Positions 39,790 through 53,465 of a stretch of DNA of 64,000 nucleotides are shown piece after piece. The stretch comes from Valencia hispanica. Its lineage: Eukaryota; Chordata; Actinopteri; Cyprinodontiformes; Valenciidae. The number at the start of each line of letters is the position of its first letter. Positions within the stretch are counted from its first letter, which is position 1. The DNA is taken from assembly GCA_963556495.2 (NCBI GenBank), contig OY747710.1:23625500-23689499 (forward strand), written 5' to 3'. Below the pieces are notes generated by a model. That model was not told where the DNA came from. It did not search any database and was given only the letters and a program-made list of their open reading frames with translations. The position numbers and the translations under genes are program-made.

Positions 39790-41885
39790 TCCCACATTTT
39801 GTTGTGCTACAATCACAACCTGAATGTATTTTATTGGGATTTTATGTGAGAAACAAACATGAAATAGTGGATAATTGCAAAGTTGAACGAGAATGATACA
39901 GCATTTTCTTTTTTCTTTCTTTTTCAGAAAAAAAAACTCTGAAAATTTTTGTGTGTATTTGCTTTCTGATGCCCTCACAAAAATAGAGAGCAACCAACTG
40001 CTTTCAAAAGTCATCCAGTCCAAGACACCAGGAAGATCACGGTAGCTCTGGAGGAACTGCAGAGATCCACAGCTCATATGGGTAAATAAGTTGACAGAAT
40101 AACAGCTAATGTGCACACCACAAAACTTTCCTTTATAGGAGAGCAGCAAGAAGATATCTATTGCTAAAAAAAAAGTCATAACATTCTACTAATATTTTAC
40201 TAATAGTAGTTTGGAGTAGAAGCCTAGATAAGACTAAAACTGAACTCTCTGGCCTACACGCAAAGCCTTGTGTATATATAGGAAATTGAATGTATCACAT
40301 TACCCTTTATGAACCATCCCTACCTTGAAACATGGTTTTTGCAGCATTATGCTCTGGTGATGCTTTTGAGTAAGGACAGAGAAGCTGGCCTGAATTGATG
40401 GGAGGATGGATAGAGCTAGATAAAGGGCAAGCCCATGGAAGAAAAAAAACTCCCAGTCTAAAGACTGCGGCAGAGGGTTTCTGTGGAACAATGACCATAA
40501 ATACATGGTCATAGTTACAATTGAATGTTTTGGGTCAAAGCATATCCACATGTTAAAATAACCTAGTCAAAGTCCAGACCTAAATTCAATAGAAACTCTG
40601 TAGCTAGACTTTAACATTGCTTCTCACAAATGCTCTCCATACAATCTGACTGAGCTTGAGCTGAATAGCAAAGAAGAATGCCAGGACCTTATGATCTCTG
40701 AGAAGCGGTGTTACGCAGACGGAATTGGGGAATTGAACAAACAAAATGGAATCCACAACAAAACGCAGAATCTTACAGAACTGCTAATATTGGCAAGCAG
40801 GAAGCGCAAGATAATGGTTTCTGCAGTATTTTGACCGTTTCAGCTCCCGTATCTGTTGTTACCTGGTAAGGTGGAGCTTGGCTCACCTCTCCACTCAGAA
40901 AAAAATAGTCAGCCATGGTGAAAAAACTCACTGAAACACTGACATCCTCCAGAAAAGTAAAAAAAAATTTGAAGCTTAGCGCAAGGTTCTGGGTTAGCAG
41001 GTTTTATGAATCAGGTTCACTTTTACCAGCACATGCCGACTGGCAGTGCAAGAAAACATTTGACGGCCCTATCAGAAACATGGATAAGGAGCAAGCTAGC
41101 GGCAGCCAGTCACATCTGCTAATGCTTGAACATTTAAATAAATCAGAATACGCGAGCCGAAAGTTTATTAAAAGCTTTGTTGGTCTGTGTGCCAAATCAG
41201 ATATTTGTGTTGCTCATATTTGGTAGAGCAATGCAAGAGTTAAAAGACTGCGCGTTCGGGGTGGGGGGCTGCTGGAACAACAGAGACTAGCACCAAAAGA
41301 TTGACAGTCATGTCCTTTACTTCTGTGACAGATGTAAGAAAGAGTGCACATGCTTTTACTGTTTGCAGGTTTCTTTATGAGACAAATATGTTGGTGTTGA
41401 GTTCAACTCTAAAGCATTTTTTGCTTTGCAAATAATGTTTAAGTTCTTCAAAAACGTATAAAAACATGTTCTGCTGAACCACAGCATATTCAATTTGTGA
41501 AACCTGAACAACAGAAAATGTTGACCTCTGTGGCAATTGATTTAATAATTATAGTTAAATTGATTAAAGTGGGATACAGAAAAATAAAACCAGAAAAAGT
41601 GGAATTTAGGTGGGGAAAAAAACAGAATTTGAAAAATAAAATGCATTTCATAAGGCCCATGAATGGGCACAATAACCTTTAAATGTGCAATACTGATAGA
41701 GTCATTACAGCTGGTTGCACAGAGGGCTGATTCAAGGGGGTTGAATGCAAATGCATACCACACTTTTCAGATTTTTTGTTGTAAAAATTTTTTTTAAACC
41801 ATGTTTCAGTTTTCCTCCAATTCACTACTATGCACATCTTCGTGCTGGTCTGACAAATAAAATTCCATTAAATACAGTGAAGATT
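39790..41885 (+). mobile_element. Old Tc1/mariner-like element, with unrelated interior sequence
   Basis: The left end (CACATTTTGTTGTGC, TATTTTATTGGGATTTTATG) and the inverted right end (ACAAATAAAATTCCATTAAA near 41855, GGGGGTTGAATGCAAATGC near 41740) are the long inverted repeats of a fish Tc1 family. Broken coding text on the plus strand runs from about 39965 to 40690, for example CTTGAAACATGGTTTTTGC and TCCAGACCTAAATTCAATAG, which correspond to the KHGGG and SPDLNPIE motifs. The stretch 40700-41640 does not look like transposase and may be an insertion. Confidence 0.6.
40915..41226 (+). other. Unassigned 103-codon frame inside the Tc1-like element
   Basis: An ATG frame with mixed composition (for example RFYESGSLLPAHADWQC) ends at TAG. 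I do not recognise it. It sits where the inactive Tc1 transposase should end, so it may be part of a nested insertion. No splice or promoter evidence. Confidence 0.2.
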
Positions 41886-43079
41886 ATTGTTGTAGCATGA
41901 GAAAATGTCTAAAAATTCAATGAATACTTTATAAAGGAACTGTAGTAGTAGTATGAACAGCTATTCATAACACACAGAGAAAGTGGGCGTACAGTTGGCA
42001 TCCCAACACTTTATTCAATCACACTTTAGCAAATAGCACTGGATAGAGTGAGTTTTTCTATCAGTTTGTGTGCGGAGGAGTGCGTTCTCTCTCTTTGCTC
42101 TATTTCATTTGATTGCGGATAGCAGAAAATAACAATCAACTCCCTTGAGGAATCTGTGGGAGGTAATGACAGAGACTGTCCCTGTGAAATGAGTTTTCCC
42201 TACATATATGTGTGCATCAGAATTTTAGTGCAAAGGCTGTGTGTGTGTGTGTACACGTGTGTGTGCGTGCGTGAGTGCTTGTGTTTATAAAAGGTGAAAA
42301 ATGCAGAGAGAGAAATGAACACAGATGTAAAGGTGAAGAAAAAAAATATGCATATGTATGGGTGGATAAACGGGGGTGGGTGGTAAGCTCGTGGGCTGTG
42401 GGGCACCAGTACTCATACTCAAACTAACTGGTATCTGCACATAGTAGAATGGGAGGAGTGTTTTCCTGGTTGCGAAGTACTCTACTCCATCAACATATCC
42501 TATTCTACAACATCTCCGCCCACATTTCCCTTTCTCCCTCCTCCACCACCTTTATTTCCCACTCTCCCGGGAAGTGACACAGAATCATTTTTAACTGCAG
42601 TACATTCATTACAAGAACCCTGCAACCCCCACATCCTCCATGGACATCCCCGCCCCTCCAGTCGTCTCCCCTTCTATCCTATCAGTGGAATAAAGACGCC
42701 GTACCTATCCACCTCAAGCAGCTGTCTTGGACTTTACAGTCTAATTTACAGCAAGATAGTTGAACAAATGAGACGATAGGGCTAAAGAAGATTGTACACA
42801 CTCATTCATGTGTAGCAGTAGCATATTTCTGTACCTCAAAGCGTAGGAGCACAGAGTACAGCCTGCAGACAGCGTGGGAGTTAGAACGGAGGCCAGCCAG
42901 AACTGCTAGCTCTCAGTCATCCCTTAATGAAAGTTCCTACTCTGAGCCAGCATTGAATCTGCATTTCCTGTAAATACATGTGGATCTAAAAATAGTGATT
43001 TAGTAAGAGGTTGAAAACATAAGGATATTTTTCATAAAACCCAGATAACAATGTTTAAAAAGCCTTAAAATAACTGTCC
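41886..43079. other. Non-coding stretch, no gene seen
   Basis: TG-rich patch at 42238-42285. The rest is ordinary sequence. Confidence 0.5.
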
Positions 43080-44150
43080 ACCTCAGCAGGACATTTTAGG
43101 CAATTCCAGCATTTAAGTTGAATACTTTTTACAAGATCTCCTTCTGTCAGACTAACCAGCACCATCAAAGAAGTGGAAGGGCAAAATGTGGCAGGAGAAG
43201 ATGCACCAACAGAAGAGCTGACGGTGGGCTTCAGCAGATTATCAAACAGAGAAGATTCATGAATCTGGCGGACATCCAAAAGAGTGGAATGAGGCAGAAG
43301 TCACAGCTTCAAAAACTACAACAGGTGGAAGGGCTACAACGTTCAGGTTCCTTGGGCCAAACCACTTCTGAGCCTGAGCCAACGTAGGAAGTGTCTCAAC
43401 TGGGCCAAGGAGAAGAAGGACTGGACTGTTGGCCAGTGGTCCAAGGTCCTCTTTTCCCATGAAAGTAAAGTGTGCCTTTCAATTGGGAATCAAGGTCCAA
43501 GGGTTTGGAGGAAAATGGGTGAGAAACAGAACCCAAGCTGCTTGAGGTCCAGTGTGAAATATCCACAGTCAGTCATGATTTGGGGTGCAATGTCTGGTGC
43601 AGGTGTTGGTAAACTCTGCTTTCTTAAATCCAACGTCACCACATCAGTCTACCAGAATGTTTTAGAGGACTTCATGATTCCTTCTGCTGAGGATCTGTAT
43701 GGAGATGCAGATTTCCTCTTCCAGCAGGACCCGGGCCCTGCCCATATCGCCAGAAGCGCCAAAACCTTGTTTGACGCCCATGCCATCACAGTGCTTGACT
43801 GGCCAGCAAACACGTCGGACCTAAACTCCATTGAGAATCTATGGGGTATTATCAAGAGGAAAATGAGGGGCACCAGACCCTAAACCAAAGAAGAGCTGAC
43901 AGCAAGCATTAAGGAAATCTGGGCTTCCATAAGTCCCACCCAATGCCACAGGCTAATTGCCTCAATGCCATGAGGCAATGCTTAAGGCAAAGGGATTCCC
44001 TACCAAGTATTGAAGATTGACATATCATTTTGAAAGTACCATATTTTGATTGATTTGATGTGATCCTAATTTTCTTCTTTTTTCTTCCTGCAAAAACTGA
44101 AAAGTAAATGGTGAATTCTTCAAAGTATTCACATTTTTTTGAGTTCCTGT
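43080..44150 (+). mobile_element. Tc1-like transposon, right end visible
   Basis: Contains a largely readable transposase and ends near 44150 with AGTATTCACATTTTTTTG and GAGTTCCTGTA, which look like a Tc1 terminal inverted repeat. I could not find the matching left repeat, so the left boundary is an estimate or the end is lost. Confidence 0.65.
43200..43970 (+). pseudogene. Tc1-like transposase with damaged catalytic triad
   Basis: N-terminal helix-turn-helix text is decayed (IIKQRRFMNLADIQ near 43238). From about 43395 the frame reads LNWAKEKKDWT and WSKVLFSHESKVCLS, where the first catalytic Asp is replaced by His (CAT, 43458-43460). Then come MIWGAMSGAGVG and FLFQQDPGPAH, with the second Asp intact at 43728-43730, and NSIENLWG, with the Glu at 43833-43835. 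Thirty-four residues separate the last two, so this is a DD34E enzyme. A TAA at 43881 cuts off the end, whose text continues to about 43970. It cannot catalyse transposition. Confidence 0.85.
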
Positions 44151-45417
44151 ATTTGTGGGTTTTATGAGCTGGAAGTCCAAATTATGTACAAATAAACAAC
44201 TAAATAGTTGAAATGGTTTAAGTTGTGGGCCCTGGATCTATGATCTACGGAGGTTTAATGTTTTGAATGGAATTATGGAAATAAATAAACTTTTCCATGA
44301 TTTTCTGTATACCATTTACACAACCACTTCTCAAATATCGTAACAATGGCGGATCTTGGTTTCATACAACATTTGATGAAGAATCACTCACCTCTACATA
44401 ATGGATGACTGAAACTGAAAATGAAACTGATTGCATGAGATACTTTCTGATTAATTTGGTGAATAAATATCAGATCATTTTTGGGCACTCACAGCAATGG
44501 AATTTATCTCTCAGATGTTCAGCTGACCCCTAAATATGGAAAAGCCATAAAATACTAAATGTTAGCAGGGAAAACGTGGCATACTCTAAGCCTGATGAAG
44601 TTGAAAAGTTACTGAGGCTTTGGAGCGCATCTGTGGCTGCACAGGTAGCACAACAATGGACACAGACTGGCAGTGACAGATCACTGCAATGTAACTACTG
44701 ATGAAAAAAAGAGCACATCCAGGGGGATTTCCTCCTACTGAAGCAAACAGAAAAGCCCCTTGTTCAGAGAGTTTTGCCGAATTATGATCACTTCAATTGG
44801 AGAAATGTTCCCTGATTAAAAAAATATGGCTGAAGTGGCGCTTCAGACTCAATTACGCACGGACGGAGAAGTTCAGCTCCTTGCGGAGCGTTCAGGCCAA
44901 AACAGATGAAATGTTCATTATACATGTAGCTTATTAATCTGCACAATGTGGATTCTCTGATCAGTTTATTCAGATTTAATATAAATTAAAATGAATGAAA
45001 ATGAATTACTGAATGTTATCATTTAAAAACTGAAGGTTTTTTTTATTTTGGCCAGATTTTTTTGACTCAGACAAAATGAGCGACAACAAAATATTGTAGC
45101 GCGACCTCTGATACAGCCACAGATCTTAACAGAAATGTTTGAGGGTCAAGACTGTTTGATGCAACATGAAGTGTACGTAGGATGCAGATAGATGCATTGT
45201 GTAAAATTAACATAACATTATAAATATGAATAGAATATAAATAGACTGTAATGCTGTCATAGCGGGGATATTGACATGTCAAGACAGCACAGGCAAAAAA
45301 AATACAAAAAGTAAATAAAAAACAATTAGCTCTCATAACGTGCCACAAAGACGGGTGCCCTCTGAGACTAAAAAGTTTTTTTTGTTTTGTTTTGTTTATG
45401 GGGTTGGATTAAATTTG
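44151..45417. other. Non-coding stretch, no gene seen
   Basis: AT-rich with a slightly CpG-enriched patch at 44835-44905 (ATTACGCACGGACGGAG). No feature supported. Confidence 0.45.
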
Positions 45418-45622
45418 GCTTCTTTCACACTTGATTTTCTCCGCACCAGGGTTCGTCTGGAACCGCTCCGATTCAACCTCTTCAGCTGGGTTCCCTTGAT
45501 TGGTGCACACCAGAGTTTGCTGGGTTGTGTTTTCAACAGCCCGAAAGGTCCAGACCAAGCGAGGAAACGAATTTGAGGTAGTTTTTATTGAACTAAACAA
45601 GGCTGGTGTGAATACGCCCTAA
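45418..45622. mobile_element. Miniature inverted-repeat element (TTTCACAC type)
   Basis: The left end reads GGCTTCTTTCACACTTG and the inverted right end GGGCGTATTCACACC, an imperfect inverted repeat. The interior has TTCGTCTGGAACCGCTCCG. Such GGTGTGAA-ended elements are common in fish. It encodes nothing. Confidence 0.5.
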
Positions 45623-45639
45623 GATTCATGTCAGCAGGC

Positions 45640-46140
45640 TGAGATGGCTATGGAAGAATAGTTGTCTTGATAATGATTTCTTCCATCATTATCCTGCTGA
45701 AAGACCTAATCACAACACATTTTCTGCTATCTGAATAAAATATTTTTTAATCCAGTATTTCAAAAAGGTCTTCAAACCATGCACTTAACAGAATTTTCTG
45801 GGACCTTTAAAGAGAAACAGGTTCAGAACATCACAGATCCTCCACTGTGCTTAACAGTGAGCATTAAGTATTTTTCCACTTACTCATTCTTTATTTCATG
45901 CCAAACCCATCTGGAGCTTTTGTTGCTGAAAAGATAGATCTTTATCAAACCTTATCAGAGAACCACTCCAGTTAAAGTCCCAGAAATGTTTTTGGAATCT
46001 CCACAAGCACACATAATGTAATACTAGGATAGAAAAATACTTTTTCCTGGCATTTAGATAGTGGCTAATGCTCCCAGCTGTTTTTGTAGATCTCTGAGAC
46101 TGGGTTTTGTAGATGTTTACCACCTTTAACATAAAATAGA
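45640..46140 (-). pseudogene. Decayed Tc1/mariner transposase fragment
   Basis: On the minus strand, with stops, the text reads KIYLFSNKSSRWVWHEIK and, after one stop, LMLTVKHSGGSVMF, matching the WVWR...VKHGGGSVMVWG region of Tc1 transposases. Both flanking parts are beyond recognition. A separate, older insertion from the ones at 43 and 48 kb. Confidence 0.7.
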
Positions 46141-46619
46141 TAAAGTACTGGAAGAAGGGGCAGTTTATAGAGCATAAATTTCAATAAAGGATGTGTGGTG
46201 GAAAACTTTCATTACAGGCTAATATCTTGACTTCATTAATTTGATGGTCATGCCATGTTATGTTTAAAATTAATGCTTAGGAACGTTTACATAATTAACT
46301 TGTTTGACCTCAGATACTGAAGGTTAGTGTCCCGGAGATGTTATTTTCTGCAGCTCCAAATGGAGTCAGACAGTGTCCTCACTGTTTATCTTATTTTCTG
46401 TCCTTGGGTAAAGAAGAGATGTTTGGGAATCTGCCAAAGCTGGCATTTTCATGCGACCTGTTCTGCTGTAAAGGATGTGTAAGCCCTCATATCATGCGAA
46501 TGAAATTAATAAACCGGAATAAGTGATTTTCACCTTAAAAGGTGCAAGAATACTTTTTTTTTCTCATAACAGATGCTTTAAGGAAATATTGTATTCTTAT
46601 TTACTTAGCGGATTTCTGT

Positions 46620-47540
46620 GTTGGGAATCCATTTTCCACAAATGAACTGAACAGACTGTTGGACAGCGCGAACTGAGCAGAGCACATTTCCCAGCCTTCC
46701 TAGCGGTGACCCCAACATACTTCTATTGGTCCGTGGCCAACAATGGTGACATCAACCATGTTCAAAGGGCTATAAGGGCTTTAAGAATGGTGGTGGCGGC
46801 TATTTCAAAACTTCTACTATACAGAAGACGTCTCACCGGTAAAGATTCTCTTTTGTTCTGACCCGCTGGACCGGGGAAAACTCTCATCTCAAAGCTTCGA
46901 AGTGCCCACTGCTGTCTGTGCATCCAGCTTTGGTTATATCAGGACTGTTCCAAGACAGTTTGCTACGACGTCAACCTGCAAGCCGTCCGGCCTGCAGTTG
47001 GGACACACAGTCCTAAAATCCTGCGCAGGTTCTAGCTCTCCTTTTATTTCTCAACTACGGACACATTTTGCTCCCCTCCTTTTTGGATTGGACCTCCCTC
47101 AAAGCAAAGTAGGACTGTTCATTCAACGTAATCTTGTGTCTGGGCAGACAAATAGGGAAAATAGAGTTCTTAACGAGTTAGATCTCGTTCATTGTTGGTT
47201 TAAAGTGTTTTTAAGCGCTGAACCTGTTGTCTCATTTAGCGTCGCTGCACGCATACGTTTGTGAGCTGTATTATTTGCTGTTTTAAAACTGTTTTTTATC
47301 CTGAGCGGATCCCACTTTCTTTCTCTCTCCTTTCCTCGTTCCACTCTCTCTCTCTCTCTCTCTCTTTCTGATCACCTGGTCAGCAGAGTCGGGCTCGGTC
47401 CGACCTGCGTTAGCTGGTCTTTTAGCTGAAAGGTTAACTCCATTGTTAGTTAAAGCTGTTGCTTTCCTTGTGGACAGTACACACCATGTGCTCTGCTCTA
47501 TTTTAGCCAAAGCTAGTTTTATGGCCCTTTCTCTCCTTGC
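46620..47540 (+). other. GC-richer block of unknown nature, possible retroelement leader
   Basis: Between AT-rich stretches lies sequence with CpGs and a 120-codon frame (about 46902-47264) starting from GTG, with no known domain. Segments such as AAGGGCTATAAGGGC and CTTCGAAGTGCCCACTGC resemble leader sequence of LTR elements, and a CT tract is at 47343-47369. There is no reverse transcriptase or clear LTR pair. Gene exon, retroelement leader and chance are all open. Confidence 0.3.
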
Positions 47541-47560
47541 ACTCCATGTCCTGTCCTCCA

Positions 47561-49348
<1,788 letters not shown>

Positions 49349-49523
49349 TCATTGGAACCAATATGTAGATTAATTTTTTGTAAATGATAAAATATTTTAA
49401 AAAATTCTAATGTATTCACAAACATGTACACAAGCCCTTTAAAATGAGTGAATGAGTTAAGGGTTCACATGTTGATGAAATTTAGTACTTGAGCACATAC
49501 TGTCCTTGATGGAAGGACTGTAG

Positions 49524-49860
49524 GAATTCATTGTAATAAAGCAATCTGTCCAGAAAATATCAAAACATACGACGCACAGTGAGAGCTTATTGTCTGAACT
49601 GAGGAGCTCCTGGAGAGTGTACACTGATGCAGATGAGGAGAGGAAATTATGCCTCAAGGCCGAGCTGACAGCAGAGAAGGAGAGGCAGAGAGCAGAAAAG
49701 GAGGGCTGATGAAGGAGAGAGCAAACAGGCTGAAACATTCAGGAGAAGAGTGGAGTGTCTGCAGGACGCCATCGATCGAGCACTAGCAGAAACAGACAGC
49801 CAGACCAGAAGCAACGCAGCAATGTTTCTGACCCCACACACATCTGAAGAGCAGGATTAA
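49524..49860 (+). pseudogene. Decayed coiled-coil coding exon of unknown family
   Basis: One frame is open from 49524 to a TGA at 49707 and reads SWRVYTDADEERKLCLKAEL then TAEKERQRAEKE. An overlapping +1 frame is open from 49669 to TAA at 49858 and reads ESKQAETFRRRVECLQDAI then DRALAETDSQTRSNAAMFL. A single frameshift would join them into one charged alpha-helical, coiled-coil-like C-terminus. The bias is unlike the surrounding DNA. It is followed by 3' UTR-like sequence with AATAAA at 50120. I do not recognise the protein. It may be a processed pseudogene, a decayed gene or a transposon ORF. Confidence 0.45.
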
Positions 49861-50135
49861 TCAATTAGTCTGAACTTAAAGTGGTGAAGCAATTTGTCTA
49901 CACAGACGCAAGCATCAAAACAACTGGCCTTTTATGATGTACCAAGTCTGCTCTATTTTAACTGGATGGAATAAGACTGCATGTCAAAATATTTCACTTT
50001 AACTATGACTGTTTTGGAATGACCTGCATTCAGTTGGACTGTATATAACTGGAAAAGGTTGGCGCTTTTTACCCTTTGGTTTGAACAACTGCTATACAAT
50101 ATACTGTATTCAAAAAGTAAATAAAACTCCTTCCA
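49861..50135 (+). other. 3' UTR-like sequence with polyadenylation signal
   Basis: AT-rich sequence after the stop of the coiled-coil frame contains AATAAA at 50120-50125 followed by CTCCTTCC. No genomic poly-A run follows, which speaks against a recent processed copy. Confidence 0.35.
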
Positions 50136-50343
50136 ATCTATAGGCTACAAATCATTTTCTGTTCAAGGCAAGGTTTCACTTTTCTTTTGAAATCCAGATT
50201 TGACCCGTCTTTTTATTGTTGTTCTAATGTTTGTCTAAGTGTAAGGTGGTGCTAAAGTCAATTCTCCCTTTTTGTGATTACACAAACAGAATACAAGTTC
50301 CTTAAACCTAAAAGCTGTGTTTTATAGAACTCTGTAAAGTTTA

Positions 50344-50526
50344 CAATTATTCAAACTCAGGTCTCCTTGGTGGCCTTGACACCAAGGAGCTTTTTAACCA
50401 CCTCGATGACCTCAGCACCAGTGATTGAAGAGCCCGAACCAAAGTCCCAAGACTCCACTTCCACACTGAAGGTGTGCCAGTGGGATTGAGGAGGTCTTCG
50501 AAGTACTCTGCCCACCGGCCCATGAC
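50344..50526 (-). mobile_element. Fragment of a Rex3-type LINE
   Basis: The minus strand reads RWAEYFEDLLNPTGTPS and then, after shifts, text corresponding to the segment before the reverse-transcriptase fingers of the same fish LINE type seen at 19955. Both ends are abrupt. It is decayed and older than the 19955 copy. Confidence 0.65.
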
Positions 50527-50935
50527 AGGAAGTCAAACAGATTTAAACTAAACTACGATACTAAACTATGCATCGAAATGGGAAAGATAGGAGAAAATGC
50601 CATTTAAGTAAGGCAGTTGTGCATTCGTCGGAAGATGGCTAAAAGAGTCAGAGTAATAAATAAAAAGTTAAAACAAGAAGTTAAAACAACTTCATCTTGC
50701 AGCCACCCACAGTGAGGAGGATTGTAAAGGAGGTAAAAAAAAATCTCAATAGCTTACTCTTAGAGAATTGCAGCCAGGAATGTATCTTGGGATCTACAAG
50801 TCTCCATAACAACTATTTATTTAAAAACTTTTGCACACATACTCACCAGGAATGCCAAAAAGTGTGTAATGTACTGTAGTAATGTGTCCTAACTCCAGAT
50901 ATTGAGCAAATTTACAAAGAAGTGTAAAATTGGTA

Positions 50936-51008
50936 CAACAACCAGTACTCTAAAGAATACATTCAACCGTGAAGAGGTTGAATGTATTCTTTAGAGTACT
51001 AGTTGTTG
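50936..51008. repeat. 33-bp near-perfect hairpin with a 7-base loop
   Basis: The left arm 50936-50968 pairs with the right arm 50976-51008 at 32 of 33 positions. The loop is GTGAAGA. There is no transposon end or duplication beside it. It may be an inverted duplication made by template switching, a small RNA hairpin, or an assembly artefact. Confidence 0.9.
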
Positions 51009-51735
51009 ATAAATGATAAAGTTTCCACCAGCAAATTTCAGATTTGACAGTATCTCTCAGAGTGGTGTGTTGATTGACTGGTTTCCCTCTGACACATCAG
51101 GCAGGCTGAGTGTCAGTCTTACTGGCTGCTCGCTGTTGCCATCAGCGGCAGAGGGCTCTCTGCGCCAAACATTTTCTGCCTCCTTCTCCGGCCTGGCTGG
51201 GCCTGATTAAAACCTTCAGCTGAAACAAGGTCATAATTCACTTAGCCATTTCCCAATTTCCGCATAATTACCCCCTCGCTTTGCGAACACTAACACATAC
51301 ACCCGTTCACACTACATCGCCGACACAAACACATTTCCTCTCTGATTTGTGTCATTACTGAGAGGAGAGTGGTTAAAAGGTTTCAGAGTTGGCCTCTTAG
51401 TGACAGCTTAAATGGATAAAACCTCAATTAAAGACTCGCTCCCTCTCTACCACACTCTCTCTGTGGATGGAATAAGCATAATTTTTGGTTTGGTGAAGCG
51501 GGGAATCTTCTTTGGCTTGTCTTTCTTTCTTTCAAAGCTGCTAAATCAAACTCTATGAGACTTTCTTATCTTTGTGCATAATTATTTTTTTACTAAACCT
51601 GTAGGAAAGAAATTGCCCTCAGAAAAAAACTGTGGACAATATCCATAATCAAGGCTGAACAATAAGCATAATTTCTGCCAATTATGGCACATGAGTGAGT
51701 AACTTCCAGGAAATACATTGAGGATTCCTATAATC
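51009..51735. other. Non-repetitive stretch, candidate regulatory sequence
   Basis: The interval 51080-51300 has balanced composition and no repeat signature (CAGCGGCAGAGGGCTC, GCCTGATTAAAACC). No reading frame with motifs. Conservation unknown. Confidence 0.35.
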
Positions 51736-51935
51736 GATGGATGGATGGATGGATGGATGGATGGACAGACGGATGAATGGGTGAGAATATATTAATAAGA
51801 CAACGCACAGATACCACCTTTAGAGAATAGGATACAGAACAAAATCTGGAAATACTGTGTGTTCCACAGGGGGGAAAAAAATCATTACTCCATTATATTC
51901 TACACCTCTCCAGATTTTTCAAGACTGGAGCAACC
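51736..51935 (+). repeat. GGAT tract and linked dispersed repeat, copy 3
   Basis: Seven GATG/GGAT units are followed about 90 bases later by AAATCTGGAAATACTGTG and CACCTCTCCAGATTTTTC, similar in order to the copies at 6044 and 33949. Confidence 0.4.
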
Positions 51936-53465
51936 CTTTGCAGTGTCTCTGTCTGCCTGCAATCAATTTCAACATGTGCTTTTGATAAAAACAGCACCCA
52001 TTTAACATGAAACTGTTTAGCCTTTATGTAGCAGAACACTAATTGTCTCCTCTGTAGAGTTTATAAGTGAGAGACCGCTCTGCTCTGCTGTGATCGGGTT
52101 CAGCATATGGCCTCAGACTGCTGTTACGCTGCTATCATTAGCCATGATATCAACACACCATATGAGCATCTGGTATCTGCCTGTGTGTGCGAGTCTATAT
52201 TAGTACCCCCCTCCTCTTCCTCAAAACCCCCAGTGCCTGTGGGAAATAGAGTGGGTATCAATGAAAACGCTCACACACCTCATGCACACTAATACCTAAC
52301 GCACTTTGAAACAGCTTGTAAACATCACAGCCTTGTTATTAGCACCTGATTACACTCCTGGAGCTTAGGCGTCAGCTTACAGGGCAACACTAAGATCAAC
52401 AACATCATGTGTGTGAATCTGTATTAGGGTTTTGTTGTACTGCTAAGAACTTGGTCACTGTTGGACCTGTTTTCTAAATGGACAGTTTTTTTCTTTAAAC
52501 ATAGGTGGAAGACATGGATTTTTGAAAACTCCCACTTTGTCCCTTAAAAATAAAAAGACAATATTTCAAGTAACAAAAGGACTAAAAAGGCCTATAGAGC
52601 ATACAATGTTGGAAGAACATAACGGATTGGAGTAGAGAGGCACTGATGAAAACTTGAGGCCAATTTCTTTATAAGCATTTTTATTCAACGTTTACTGCCT
52701 TGACAGGTCATTAATTCTTTATATTAGTAACAGAGGTGACATGAGGGAGCAATCACTGTAAAACAGGTTACAGAGTTGATATTTTCAACTAGCCTAATCA
52801 TCTATATTAGTGATTTGACTAGTTAGTAGAGCCAGCATCACCAGTTGAGCAGTATCCATGTGTATTCAGTGCAGACCATTTTCTGAACTATTCAAAAGGT
52901 GCCCAGCATAATCTTAACAGTCGTCTGAAAGCTCAAAAGCTCACAGCTTCACTGTTTCTGTTATCTGCTCTAGTCTGGCTCTCTCCTTTTTTTTTTTTTT
53001 TTAGTTTGAATAACATGCCTCAACCCTCCTACATCTATATTCTTTTTATGATTAATTTGTGTTAATACAGAACACTTCACTGATACTAAAATATCTAACA
53101 CTGGATCATCCTCCCTCACTAATGTTATCCTTACCAAAAACTGATGTGCTTCACTTGGAAAGAGGTTGAATTTTTAAGTTACTAACTGATCAGATCCAAT
53201 CAGTCTGAAAAGTTTGCTGATTTCCGTCTCAAGCCAGTTTCTCTTTGCGTTTCTACTTTGGCGTTAGGAAGACATGGATCAGTCTACAAAAAAATACTCC
53301 TAAATTGAGTGAAGAACTCCTGTTATAGCAGGCATATTTAAATTATACATTTGAAGTTGCACACTGGGGTTGACGAGTAGATTAGCACCATATTGCCTGA
53401 TAAGAGAAACTTCAGTTTAAATTGACATATTTTTTTTAAATCAAACCATAATCAAAATGAGTGTG
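51936..53465. other. Non-coding stretch, no gene seen
   Basis: Contains a poly-T run at 52988-53002. No gene or clear element. Confidence 0.5.
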
